Shown: positions 8,923-16,750 of the stretch, in pieces
Position numbering within the stretch: the stretch's first letter is position 1
Layout of the letters: each line of letters begins with the position of its first letter
Origin: Streptomyces sp. NRRL WC-3618
GTDB taxonomy: Bacteria; Actinomycetota; Actinomycetes; Streptomycetales; Streptomycetaceae
NCBI RefSeq assembly: GCF_001280005.1
Contig: NZ_LGDW01000259.1
Coordinates: 5,606 to 69,605 of the forward strand
Length of the DNA stretch: 64,000 nt
Direction of reading: 5' to 3'
The notes under the pieces: generated by a model
What the model was told of the DNA's origin: nothing
Database searches by the model: none
The model's input: the letters and a program-made list of their open reading frames with translations, nothing else
Made by a program: the position numbers and the translations under genes

Positions 8923-9492
8923 TCAGGCCATGGTGACCAGCTCGTCGAGCAGCTGCTCCAACAAGCTGTTGTCGCCGAGGAAGCTCTTCACCGAGGCGTC
9001 CTCGTTCCGCTGGGGGTCTGTGCCTGCCCAGGTCAGGGCGTATCCCGCGTCGGCGCTGAGCTGGGTCAGGAACGCTCGCTGGGCGCGGCCGTTGCCCTCG
9101 CGGAACGGGTGGAGGACGTTCATGTCGCCGTACAGCCCGGCCAGTCGGACGACGAATTCCCGCCGGGGGAGATTGCGCAGTCGGCCGGACGAGGTGAGAC
9201 GACCGAAGACCTCTCCGGCGTACGGCACCAGGTTCCTCGCCGGGCAGAACGGTGTGCGCTTGGCGATGTTCACGGTACGTAACTCGCCCGCCCAGGGGTA
9301 GATGTCGCCGAAGATCGCGGCGTGGAACGCCTGGAGGTGGCCGAGGTCGTACGCGCCGGGCAGGGGGCGTTCGGCGAGCATGATGAGGCGCGCCCGGGTG
9401 ATGTCCGCCTCGGCTGCCGCGAGCTGGTGGTGGTCGGTGATGCCGAGGTTGTTGCGCAGCACGCCGCCCGGCATGGCGTACGGATCGTTCAC
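8923..9492 (-). CDS. Fic family toxin
   Basis: This 189-residue Fic domain protein carries the complete active motif HPFREGNGRAQR at residues 128-139. His128 is the catalytic base, and Glu132, Asn134 and Arg136 are as in active AMP-transferases. The flap and N-terminal helices (AFHAAIFGDIYPWAGELR) match Fic/Doc toxins. Fic enzymes of this kind move AMP, or another nucleotide part, onto Ser, Thr or Tyr of target proteins; DNA gyrase and topoisomerase IV are the best-known targets of VbhT/FicT. The start ATG (9490-9492) overlaps the antitoxin stop by ATGA, so toxin synthesis is coupled to the antitoxin. No Ser/Thr-x-x-x-Glu-Gly inhibitory motif is seen in the toxin itself; it is found in the partner. 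Confidence 0.9.
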   Translation of the reverse strand: MNDPYAMPGGVLRNNLGITDHHQLAAAEADITRARLIMLAERPLPGAYDLGHLQAFHAAIFGDIYPWAGELRTVNIAKRTPFCPARNLVPYAGEVFGRLTSSGRLRNLPRREFVVRLAGLYGDMNVLHPFREGNGRAQRAFLTQLSADAGYALTWAGTDPQRNEDASVKSFLGDNSLLEQLLDELVTMA

Positions 9493-9839
9493 CCCGCTCG
9501 TCGCTCCGCGGTCTGTCGGTGGCGGGCGATCGCGCGGGCGACCAGGGTGTCCGCGTCGAGGTCGCCCTTCACGTACGCCTCGGTGTCGCGGTCCGAGGCA
9601 GCGGAGGCGTGGAGGCCCTCGGCCTCGATGGAGCCGGTGGCCGAGGCGACGGCCGTACGTCGTGTCGCTCGGCCGCTCAGCGCCTCGAAGGCCGCGACGG
9701 ACAGGAGGACGCCCTGGGGTTTGCGGTGGGCGCCGATCAGGACCGGGTCGGCAGCCGCGCCGGACTCCGACAGGTCGGTCAGGATCCTCGACAGTTGTGC
9801 GCGCGCGTCGCTGACGGTCACGACCTCAGGGATCTCCAT
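9489..9839 (-). CDS. Antitoxin of the Fic toxin: Phd/YefM-like N-terminus with VbhA-like C-terminal inhibitory segment
   Basis: This is a 116-residue protein in two parts. Residues 5-55 (VTVSDARAQLSRILTDL ... PVLIGAHRKPQGVLLSV) resemble the DNA-binding, dimerising part of Phd/YefM antitoxins. Residues 70-75 (SIEAEG) match the (S/T)xxxE(G/N) motif by which FicA/VbhA antitoxins push a Glu into the Fic active site. The following RDTEAYVKGDLDADTLVARA has the pattern of VbhA-type antitoxin tails. Standard VbhA lacks a DNA-binding domain, so this looks like a fusion that could both repress the operon and block the toxin. It is the first gene of the operon, and repeats just upstream are likely operators. 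The VbhA match is by eye. Confidence 0.75.
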   Translation of the reverse strand: MEIPEVVTVSDARAQLSRILTDLSESGAAADPVLIGAHRKPQGVLLSVAAFEALSGRATRRTAVASATGSIEAEGLHASAASDRDTEAYVKGDLDADTLVARAIARHRQTAERRAG

Positions 9840-9853
9840 GCTGTCACCGTACC

Positions 9854-9908
9854 CATGTAGAGGCTCATGTAGAGACCCATAGAGAGTCTTGATTCTGTAC
9901 AGATTCTA
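9854..9908 (-). promoter_or_regulatory. Probable promoter/operator of the antitoxin-Fic operon
   Basis: Three copies of a 12-bp direct repeat begin at 9854, 9866 and 9878 (CATGTAGAGGCT, CATGTAGAGACC, CATAGAGAGTCT on the plus strand). Further from the gene, ATTCTA at 9903-9908 reads TAGAAT on the minus strand, a fair -10 box, beside a palindromic CTGTACAG. The spacing suits autoregulation by the Phd-like antitoxin, but this is inferred. Confidence 0.5.
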
Positions 9909-9954
9909 GTACGGATTTCGCCAAGGTGCCCGTTGTGACTTCTCCCACCTGCTC

Positions 9955-9984
9955 TTGTCGGGACAGGGGACGTCTACCTACGTT
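9955..9984 (+). promoter_or_regulatory. Candidate promoter for a leaderless transcript at the head of the hydrogenase locus
   Basis: TTGTCG (9955-9960) and TACGTT (9979-9984) are separated by 18 bases. The second matches TANNNT, and an ATG follows seven bases later at 9992. No Shine-Dalgarno sequence precedes that ATG. This fits the leaderless promoters common in actinobacteria. Confidence 0.45.
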
Positions 9985-9991
9985 CGGTCGC

Positions 9992-10315
9992 ATGTCCTCC
10001 CATGGCCGCCCCCTTCCTGGCGAACCGGACGAACCCGCCGAGGCGAGCAGGCCTGCGGCGGATCGAACCGGTGCGCACCCGACGGTCGACTTCTCCGTCT
10101 TCTCCGTCGACCTGAGTTCACACGAAATGCTCCGGCGCGCTCATGTCCTCGACGCCCTCGGCCCCGACTGGGACCCCCTCGCCGCGCTGCGCGGTGAGGA
10201 GGCGGCGTACGAGCTGCTCTACTCCGGCCTCAGTGCGGAGCAGCAGCGGGTGTACGACGAGCTGGTCTCGGCCGGAGTGCTGCCGCGGAGAGGGGACGGC
10301 CATGCTGCCGCTTGA
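9992..10315 (+). CDS. DUF6400 family protein
   Basis: This small acidic protein is 107 residues long if it starts at ATG 9992. The first 35 residues look disordered. The conserved part begins near VDFSVFSVDLSSHEMLRR and continues ALGPDWDPLAAL, EEAAYELLYSG and VYDELVSAGVLP. It has no membrane segment and no metal motif. I assign it to DUF6400 from memory of these motifs; no function is known. It leads the hydrogenase gene set and its 3' end overlaps the next start by 14 bases, so co-expression is likely. The ATG is chosen because a leaderless-type promoter sits just in front of it. A GTG at 9926 in the same frame is possible but unlikely. Confidence 0.7.
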   Translation: MSSHGRPLPGEPDEPAEASRPAADRTGAHPTVDFSVFSVDLSSHEMLRRAHVLDALGPDWDPLAALRGEEAAYELLYSGLSAEQQRVYDELVSAGVLPRRGDGHAAA

Positions 10316-10562
10316 CCCGCAGGCCGACATCGGGCGTCGCGCCTGGGTGGCCTGCCCGAACTGCGACGACCGTCGTGGGTGCGGCACCTGTGAGCAGGGG
10401 CGTACCTGCTCCGAGCACTGGCGCTACCTGCTCTCCAACGTCGGCAGCCTGCTCCACCTCCAGTGCCGGTCGTGCACCCACATCTGGACCCACGAGACCC
10501 ATTTCGGTGCCACCCGCTCCCCGTGGGAGCGCATCACCAGCGGTTTCCTGCGACGACAGTGA
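10302..10562 (+). CDS. Small cysteine-rich (zinc-ribbon-like) protein
   Basis: This 86-residue protein starts with ATG overlapping the preceding gene by 14 bases. It is rich in Cys: CPNCDDRRGCGTC, then a further Cys at GRTC, then CRSC about 30 residues later, followed by HIWTHETH. Paired CxxC units suggest one or two bound zinc ions. I do not recognise a named family. Its position just upstream of hypX and the hydrogenase subunits suggests a role in the same process, perhaps regulation or metal handling, but nothing in the sequence fixes this. About 175 bases without a gene separate it from hypX. Confidence 0.7.
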   Translation: MLPLDPQADIGRRAWVACPNCDDRRGCGTCEQGRTCSEHWRYLLSNVGSLLHLQCRSCTHIWTHETHFGATRSPWERITSGFLRRQ

Positions 10563-10737
10563 TCGTGCTCAACGACTGACTCACGGCCGGTGACGCCGGA
10601 CGTTGAGGCCGGACGGTGGATCCTCCCCCGCGATTCGGATGACCTCACCGCCTGTCGTCGGGGACGGCGGGCTGCCGTGGCCGAGGATCGCGGTCGGCGG
10701 CCATCCCTGCCTGCCGTCCGACCTCCCGGAGGCAGCC

Positions 10738-12555
10738 GTGCACATCCTTCTCCTGGCCAGCGCGTTCAACAGCCTCACCCAGCGCGCCCACGCCGAACTG
10801 CGCGACCGTGGCCACACCGTGGCGGTGGAACTCGCCCTGCCCGGCAGCCCGTTGCCGGAAGCCGTACGGAGGCACGCACCGCAGCTCATCGTGGCGCCGA
10901 TGCTGAAGACGGTGATCCCCGAGGAGGTGTGGACGGCCTACACCTGCCTCGTCGTCCATCCCGGGCCCGTGGGCGACCGGGGACCGTCCTCCCTGGACTG
11001 GGCGATCCACGAGGGCGTCGAGGAGTGGGGCGTCACCGTCCTGCAGGCGGATGCCGAGATGGACGGCGGTGACGTGTGGGCCTCCGTGTCGTGCCGGATT
11101 CCGCAGGTGCCCAAGAGCGAGCTGTACCGGGGTGAGATCGCCGACGCCGCGATCGAGGCCGTCCTGCTGGCGGTGGAGCGCTTCGCCGGCGGCACCTATG
11201 TACCGCGTGAGCAGGACGCGGCCGGCACAGCAACATGCGTGGCTGACGCTCGCCTGCGCTCCCGTCCGTACCTCGACCAGAGTGTCCGGCGGATCGACTG
11301 GGCCGAGGACTCCACCGACGACGTTCTGCGCAAGCTGAGAGCGGCCGACTCGCAGCCCGGTGTGCTGGACGAGCTGCTCGGTGGGGAGTGGTATCTGCAT
11401 GGGGGGCATCCGGAAAGCGGGTTGCGCGGCCGGCCGGGCGAGCTGCTGGCCACCCGGGCCGGGGCGGTCTGCCGGGCCACCAAGGACGGCGCTGTCTGGA
11501 TCCCCGAACTGAGGCCCCGGCGCGGCCCCGGGCAGCCGGCCACGTTCAAACTGCCCGCGGTGAAGGCCCTGGGCGACCGGCTGCCGTCGCTGCCCGAGCG
11601 CGCCCTGCCCCTGTTGCCCGAGGCGCGGCACGGTACCTGGACGGACATCGGTTACCGGGAGGACGGGAACGTGGGGTTCCTGTCGTTCTCCTTCCCCGGC
11701 GGCGCCATGAGTACGGAGCAGTGCCGGCGTCTGCTGGACGCCTACCGGGAAGCGTGCGCGCGGCCCACGTCGGTGCTGGTGCTGGGCGGCGAGCGGGACT
11801 TCTTCTCGAACGGGATCCATCTCAACGTCATCGAGGCCGCAGACGACCCCGCCGCCGAGTCCTGGGCGAACATCAACGCCATCGACGATCTGGTCGAGGC
11901 GGTCCTGACGACGACGGACCGGCTGGTGGTCTCGGCGATCCCGGGCAACGCCGCGGCCGGCGGGGTGATGCTCGCCCTGGCGGCCGACGAGGTGTGGTGC
12001 CGCTCCGGAGCTGTGCTGAATCCGCACTACCGGCTGATGGGCCTGTACGGCTCGGAGTACTGGACGTACACCCTGCCGCGCAGGGTGGGTGCCGAGGCGG
12101 CGGAACGGCTGATGTGTGAGGCGCTGCCGGTGAGCTCGGCGGGCGCGGTGCGCCTCGGGCTCGTCGATCGGGTGGTCGACTGTGGTCCTGACGCGTTCGG
12201 GCGGGAGGTCGGCGGCCTGGCGGCGCGTCTGGCGTCGCTTCCGGCGACGGCGTCGCGGATCGCCGCGAAGAAGACGGAACTGGACCTGCTGGAGAGCGCG
12301 ACCCCGCTGGCCGGCTTCCGTGAGCGGGAGCTGGCCCGGATGCGCCGGACCTTCGGCGACCCGGCCGCCCCCTATCACGCGCTGCGTCGTTCCTTCGTCC
12401 ACAAGGAACGGTTGCCGCGCACCCCGCCGCACCTCGGTCCGGCCGCGGCGGCCTCGGTTGCGCGAACCGGTCAGGTCCCCTCCGCCGCCGATGTCACTGG
12501 AATGGCCCACGAAGTCGTCTCGTCGCGGCCGGACGGCTGGTACGAAGAGGAATGA
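10738..12555 (+). CDS. hypX: HypX (HoxX), CO-ligand-forming hydrogenase maturation protein
   Basis: This 605-residue two-domain enzyme starts at GTG 10738, preceded by CGGAGGCAG, and begins VHILLLASAFNSLTQRA like other HypX proteins. The N-terminal domain (to about residue 240) is formyl-THF-transferase-like, with the HypX signature HPGPVGDRGPSSLDWA near residue 73. The C-terminal domain (about 290-560) is enoyl-CoA-hydratase-like (GERDFFSNGIHLN near 357, GNAAAGGVMLALAADEV near 400). HypX is known to take the formyl group of formyl-tetrahydrofolate to coenzyme A and decarbonylate it, supplying the active-site CO of [NiFe]-hydrogenases made in air. It stands directly upstream of the structural genes, which fits aerobic maturation. 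Confidence 0.93.
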   Translation: MHILLLASAFNSLTQRAHAELRDRGHTVAVELALPGSPLPEAVRRHAPQLIVAPMLKTVIPEEVWTAYTCLVVHPGPVGDRGPSSLDWAIHEGVEEWGVTVLQADAEMDGGDVWASVSCRIPQVPKSELYRGEIADAAIEAVLLAVERFAGGTYVPREQDAAGTATCVADARLRSRPYLDQSVRRIDWAEDSTDDVLRKLRAADSQPGVLDELLGGEWYLHGGHPESGLRGRPGELLATRAGAVCRATKDGAVWIPELRPRRGPGQPATFKLPAVKALGDRLPSLPERALPLLPEARHGTWTDIGYREDGNVGFLSFSFPGGAMSTEQCRRLLDAYREACARPTSVLVLGGERDFFSNGIHLNVIEAADDPAAESWANINAIDDLVEAVLTTTDRLVVSAIPGNAAAGGVMLALAADEVWCRSGAVLNPHYRLMGLYGSEYWTYTLPRRVGAEAAERLMCEALPVSSAGAVRLGLVDRVVDCGPDAFGREVGGLAARLASLPATASRIAAKKTELDLLESATPLAGFRERELARMRRTFGDPAAPYHALRRSFVHKERLPRTPPHLGPAAAASVARTGQVPSAADVTGMAHEVVSSRPDGWYEEE

Positions 12556-12603
12556 CGGTCGAAATGCAGGCTTTCATCCCTTACCTCCCCAGGAGGCGGT
12601 CCC

Positions 12604-13692
12604 ATGACTGAGGCGACGCCGGACACGGTCGACGCTGCGCACGCAGCTGGCGCGCCCGCCGAGGAGACACCCACGATCCACATTCTCTGGATCAACGCGG
12701 GTCTGAGCTGCGACGGCGACTCGGTCGCGCTGACAGCGGCCATGCAGCCCAGCATCGAGGAGATCGTGCTCGGTGTGCTGCCGGGCCTCCCGAAGATCGC
12801 CGTCCACTGGCCGCTCATCGACTTCGAATGCGGTCCGGTCGGCGGCTCGGACACGTTCATCGAGTGGTTCTTCAAGGGGGAGCGGGGCGAGATCGACCCG
12901 TTCGTGCTGGTCGTCGAGGGCTCCGTCCCCAATGAGGCGATCAAGCCCGAGGGCTACTGGTGCGGCTTCGGTGACAACCCGGAGACCGGCCAGCCGATCA
13001 CCACCAGCGAGTGGATCGACCGGCTCGCGCCGAAGGCACTGGCGGTCGTCGCCATCGGCACCTGCGCCACCTACGGCGGTATCCACGCCATGGCGGGCAA
13101 CCCGACCGGCGCGATGGGTGTGCCGGACTACCTCGGCTGGGACTGGAAGTCCCACGCCGGGATCCCCATCGTGTGCGTCCCGGGCTGTCCGATCCAGCCC
13201 GACAACTTCTCCGAGACGCTCACCTATCTGCTCTACCAGGCGGCCGGCTCCGCCCCGATGATCCCGCTGGACGACAAACTGCGTCCCACCTGGCTGTTCG
13301 GGGCCACCGTGCACGAGGGCTGCGACCGCGCGGGCTACTACGAACAGGGCCAGTTCGCCCTGTCGTACGACTCGCCGACGTGCCTGGTCAAGCTCGGCTG
13401 CTGGGGCCCGGTCGTCAAGTGCAACGTGCCCAAGCGTGGCTGGATGAACGGGATCGGCGGCTGTCCCAACGTCGGCGGCATCTGCATCGCCTGCACCATG
13501 CCCGGCTTCCCCGACAAGTTCATGCCGTTCATGGACGAACCTCCCGGCGCCAAGGTGTCGAGCGGTGCCAGCGGCGCGTACGGCGCCGTCGTCCGCAAAC
13601 TGCGGTCCATCACCGCCAAGACCGTGGACAAGGAGCCCAAGTGGCGCCGCACCGGAGACAAGATCACCACCGGCTACCGGCCCCCGTGGTGA
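12604..13692 (+). CDS. hhyS: Group 1h [NiFe]-hydrogenase small subunit
   Basis: The small subunit has 362 residues and a strong AGGAGG before the ATG. It passes electrons from the active site through iron-sulfur clusters. The usual proximal-cluster CxxC is replaced by C36-D-G-D39 in NAGLSCDGDS. The other ligands stand in AIGTCATYGG and VPGCPIQPDN. Actinobacterial-type group 1h enzymes are known to use three Cys and one Asp here, a feature linked to oxygen insensitivity. Distal and medial cluster Cys/His residues follow (HEGCDRAGYYE, CLVKLGCWGP, KCNVPKRGW, GGCPNVGGICIACTMPGFP). There is no Tat signal peptide, so the mature enzyme should stay on the cytoplasmic side. The large subunit follows after 84 bases. 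Confidence 0.96.
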   Translation: MTEATPDTVDAAHAAGAPAEETPTIHILWINAGLSCDGDSVALTAAMQPSIEEIVLGVLPGLPKIAVHWPLIDFECGPVGGSDTFIEWFFKGERGEIDPFVLVVEGSVPNEAIKPEGYWCGFGDNPETGQPITTSEWIDRLAPKALAVVAIGTCATYGGIHAMAGNPTGAMGVPDYLGWDWKSHAGIPIVCVPGCPIQPDNFSETLTYLLYQAAGSAPMIPLDDKLRPTWLFGATVHEGCDRAGYYEQGQFALSYDSPTCLVKLGCWGPVVKCNVPKRGWMNGIGGCPNVGGICIACTMPGFPDKFMPFMDEPPGAKVSSGASGAYGAVVRKLRSITAKTVDKEPKWRRTGDKITTGYRPPW

Positions 13693-13776
13693 GCACCCGC
13701 CGCACGTAGTCCGTGCCCTGCTTCGGGCACCCCTCCCACACGAACCTCCCGCGCGACGAAGGGCACGGCACAGACG

Positions 13777-15561
13777 ATGGCAACGAGTTCGAAGACGGCC
13801 GGCGACGGCAGTGGCCTGGTGGAGATGGCCTGGGACCCGATCACCCGGATCGTGGGCAGCCTGGGCATCCACACGAAGATCGACTTCAAGCAGAAGCGGG
13901 TCGCGGAGTGCTACAGCACGTCGTCGGTCTTCCGCGGCTACAGCGTCTTCATGCGCGGCAAGGACCCCCGCGACGCCCACTTCATCACCAGCCGCATCTG
14001 CGGCATCTGCGGCGACAACCACGCCACCTGCTCGGTGTACGCGCAGAACATGGCGTACGGAGTGAAGCCCCCGCACCTCGCCGAGTGGATCATCAACCTC
14101 GGCGAGTCGGCGGAGTACATGTTCGACCACAACATCTTCCAGGAGAACCTGGTGGGGGTCGACTACTGCGAGAAGATGGTCAGGGAGACCAACCCCGGCG
14201 TCCTCGAGCTCGCCGAGCGCACCGAGGCCCCGCACGCGGCCGAGCACGGCTACCGCACCATCGCTGACATCATGCGCTCGCTGAACCCCCTCGAAGGGGA
14301 GTTCTACCGTGAGGCGCTCCAGGTCAGCCGCTACACGCGCGAGATGTTCTGCCTGATGGAGGGCCGCCATGTGCACCCCTCCACGCTCTACCCGGGCGGC
14401 GTCGGCACCATCGCCTCCGTGCAGCTCTTCACGGACTACCTCAGCCGTCTGATGCGCTACGTGGAGTTCATGAAGCGGGTCGTGCCCCTGCACGACGACC
14501 TGTTCGACTTCTTCTACGAGGCGCTGCCCGGGTACGAGGAAGTCGGCCGCCGGCGTGTCCTGCTCGGTTGCTGGGGCGCGCTCAACGACCCCGAGTACTG
14601 CGACTTCACGTACGCCAACATGACCGACTGGGGACGGAAGATGTTCGTCACCCCGGGCGTGATCGTCGACGGCAAACTCGTCACCAACGACCTCACCGAG
14701 ATCAACCTCGGCATCCGCATCCTGCTGGGCAGCTCCTACTACGAGGACTGGCAGGGCCAGGAGCAGTTCGTCACCCACGACCCGCTCGGCAACCCGGTGG
14801 ACCCGCGCCACCCGTGGAACCAGCACACCATCCCCGCCCCGCAGAAGCGGAACTTCGACGACAAGTACAGCTGGGTCATGTCACCCCGCTGGTTCGACGG
14901 CAAGGACCACCTCGCCCTGGACACCGGTGGCGGCCCCATCGCCCGTCTGTGGTCCACCGCGCTGTCCGGCCTCGTCGACATCGGGTATGTCAAGGCCACC
15001 GGCCACAGCGTGGTCATCAACCTGCCCCGTACGATGACCAAGCCGGAGACCACCTTCGAGTGGAAGATCCCGAAGTGGTCCAACGCCCTGGAACGCAACC
15101 GGGCCCGCACCTACTTCCAGGCGTACGCCGCCGCGGTCGCCCTGCACTGCGCGGAGAAGGGCCTCGCGGAGGTCCGCGCCGGACGCACCCAGACCTGGGA
15201 GAAGTTCGAGGTTCCGGACGAGGGCATCGGCGTCGGCTTCACCGAGGCGGTCCGCGGCGTCCTCTCCCACCACATGGTGATCCGCGACGGCAAGATCGCC
15301 AACTACCACCCGTACCCGCCGACCCCCTGGAACGCCAGCACCAGGGACAGCTTCGGCACGCCGGGCCCGTACGAGGACGCCGTGCAGAACACGCCCATCT
15401 TCGAGGAGAACACCCCGGAGAACTTCAAGGGCATCGACATCATGCGCGCCGTCCGCAGCTTCGACCCGTGTCTGCCTTGCGGCGTCCACATGTACGTCGG
15501 CGGCGGCAAGACGGTGAAGTCGATGCACGTGCCCACCGGCCTGAGCGGACTGGGCGGATGA
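13777..15561 (+). CDS. hhyL: Group 1h [NiFe]-hydrogenase large subunit
   Basis: The catalytic subunit has 594 residues. The Ni-Fe ligands are clear: RICGICGDNHATC with Cys75 and Cys78 at the N-terminal side, and DPCLPCGVH with Cys565 and Cys568 near the C-terminus. Twenty-three residues follow His571, the standard site where the maturation protease cuts after nickel insertion. The enzyme oxidises H2 to protons and electrons; members of this clade act on atmospheric H2 in Streptomyces spores. The next gene overlaps the stop by ATGA, which begins a long chain of translationally coupled accessory genes. Confidence 0.96.
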   Translation: MATSSKTAGDGSGLVEMAWDPITRIVGSLGIHTKIDFKQKRVAECYSTSSVFRGYSVFMRGKDPRDAHFITSRICGICGDNHATCSVYAQNMAYGVKPPHLAEWIINLGESAEYMFDHNIFQENLVGVDYCEKMVRETNPGVLELAERTEAPHAAEHGYRTIADIMRSLNPLEGEFYREALQVSRYTREMFCLMEGRHVHPSTLYPGGVGTIASVQLFTDYLSRLMRYVEFMKRVVPLHDDLFDFFYEALPGYEEVGRRRVLLGCWGALNDPEYCDFTYANMTDWGRKMFVTPGVIVDGKLVTNDLTEINLGIRILLGSSYYEDWQGQEQFVTHDPLGNPVDPRHPWNQHTIPAPQKRNFDDKYSWVMSPRWFDGKDHLALDTGGGPIARLWSTALSGLVDIGYVKATGHSVVINLPRTMTKPETTFEWKIPKWSNALERNRARTYFQAYAAAVALHCAEKGLAEVRAGRTQTWEKFEVPDEGIGVGFTEAVRGVLSHHMVIRDGKIANYHPYPPTPWNASTRDSFGTPGPYEDAVQNTPIFEENTPENFKGIDIMRAVRSFDPCLPCGVHMYVGGGKTVKSMHVPTGLSGLGG

Positions 15562-16091
15562 GCGCGGCGACGGCGGTGGCGCCGGTGAACGCGGAGCAGA
15601 CCGGACGCCGTGTCGAGGAGGTGCTGGAGCGGCTCACCGCGAGCGGCGAACCGGCCGCCGCAGCCGCCGCGGAGGAACTCGTCCGCTCTCTCATGGACTT
15701 CTACGGCGCCGGCCTGGCCCGCATCCTCCACCTGCTCTCCGCCGCTCCCGGTGAACCGTCGGCGGCACTGCTCGGAGACGAACTGGTCGCGAGCCTGCTG
15801 GTCCTGCACGACCTGCACCCGGAGGACCGCGACACCCGCATCGCCCGGGCCCTCGACAGGGTCCAGGAACACGCCCTGGACGTCGAGGCGTTCGACGAGA
15901 CGAGCGGCACCCTGACGTTGCGGGCCAGGGAGGCCGGCGGCTGTGGTTGCGGCTCCGGCACCGGCGCCATCGAGGCCGCGGAGGCGGCGCTCGCCTGCTT
16001 CGCGCCGGAGGTCAGGGCCGTCGACCTGCGGAGCGCACCCAAGGGGCCCACGCTCCTCCAGATCGGCACGGCACCGACGGGCGCCCGATGA
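15558..16091 (+). CDS. NifU-like domain protein of the hydrogenase locus
   Basis: This 177-residue protein starts at an ATG overlapping the large-subunit stop. The N-terminal two thirds are helical. The C-terminal part has EAGGCGCGSGTGAIEAAE followed by ACFAPEVRAVDL, resembling the NifU C-terminal scaffold domain. That domain normally binds a labile Fe-S cluster through CxxC; here the motif is the tighter GCGCG, so cluster binding is less certain. A NifU-like gene is a usual member of actinobacterial group 1h clusters. Delivery of Fe-S clusters to the small subunit is a reasonable inference. Confidence 0.78.
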   Translation: MSAATAVAPVNAEQTGRRVEEVLERLTASGEPAAAAAAEELVRSLMDFYGAGLARILHLLSAAPGEPSAALLGDELVASLLVLHDLHPEDRDTRIARALDRVQEHALDVEAFDETSGTLTLRAREAGGCGCGSGTGAIEAAEAALACFAPEVRAVDLRSAPKGPTLLQIGTAPTGAR

Positions 16092-16750
16092 CGGCGTCCC
16101 CGGTGACACGCCCACCCGGCCTGCGGAGGTTCCGCACCGAGCGGCCCCCGCAGCCCGAACGGTGCGAGCTGTGCTCCGTGCCGGTGGAGGCGGGCCACCG
16201 TCATCTCGTCGACACCGAGAAACGCGCCCTCGTCTGCGCCTGCACCCCCTGCGCGCTGCTGATGGAACAGCCGGGCGCCGCCGCGGGCCGCTTCCGCACG
16301 GTCCCGGCCCGCTACCTCACCGACCCCCCGTACCGCCTCGACGAGAGCGCGTGGGACGCGTTGCAGATCCCGGTCGGCGTCGCCTTCCTCTTCCGCAACG
16401 CGGCACTCGACCGACTGGTCGCCCTCTACCCGAGCCCGGCCGGAGCCACCGAGAGCGAACTCGACCCGGACACCTGGACGGACGTCCTCGGCGGCAGCCG
16501 CCTCGCCGAACTGCTCGAACCCGACGTGGAGGCGCTGCTGCTGCGCCGCACCGACGGACACGGCGAGTGCCATCTCGTACCGATCGACATCTGCTACGAA
16601 CTCGTCGGCCGGATGCGCCTGTTGTGGCAGGGCTTCGACGGCGGTGCCGAGGCCCGCGCCGCTCTGGACGCGTTCTTCGCGGACGTCGCGCGACGCGTGC
16701 GGCCCGTGGGTGAGGCGGAACACCTGGTGAACGAGGGGGCGCGGCCGTGA
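16088..16750 (+). CDS. DUF5947 family protein
   Basis: This 220-residue protein is coupled to the gene before by ATGA. The N-terminal 70 residues carry CELCSVPVEAGHRHLVD, then CACTPCALLM, a set of at least five Cys and two His that could hold zinc or a cluster. The rest is mixed, with PVGVAFLFRNAALDR, LLEPDVEALLLRR and VPIDICYELVGRMRLLWQGF. I name it DUF5947 from these features and its place after the NifU-like gene. Its function is unknown. The metal-binding look and tight operon position suggest work in maturation or electron transfer. Confidence 0.75.
   Translation: MTASPVTRPPGLRRFRTERPPQPERCELCSVPVEAGHRHLVDTEKRALVCACTPCALLMEQPGAAAGRFRTVPARYLTDPPYRLDESAWDALQIPVGVAFLFRNAALDRLVALYPSPAGATESELDPDTWTDVLGGSRLAELLEPDVEALLLRRTDGHGECHLVPIDICYELVGRMRLLWQGFDGGAEARAALDAFFADVARRVRPVGEAEHLVNEGARP

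Noticed and set aside
10563..10737. N-terminal extension of HypX to 10603
   Set aside because: The frame is open, but the extra 45 residues do not look like HypX, and a good ribosome site precedes GTG 10738.
12574..14826. 750-codon frame antisense to the hydrogenase genes
   Set aside because: Low-complexity composition and complete overlap with two clear hydrogenase subunits.
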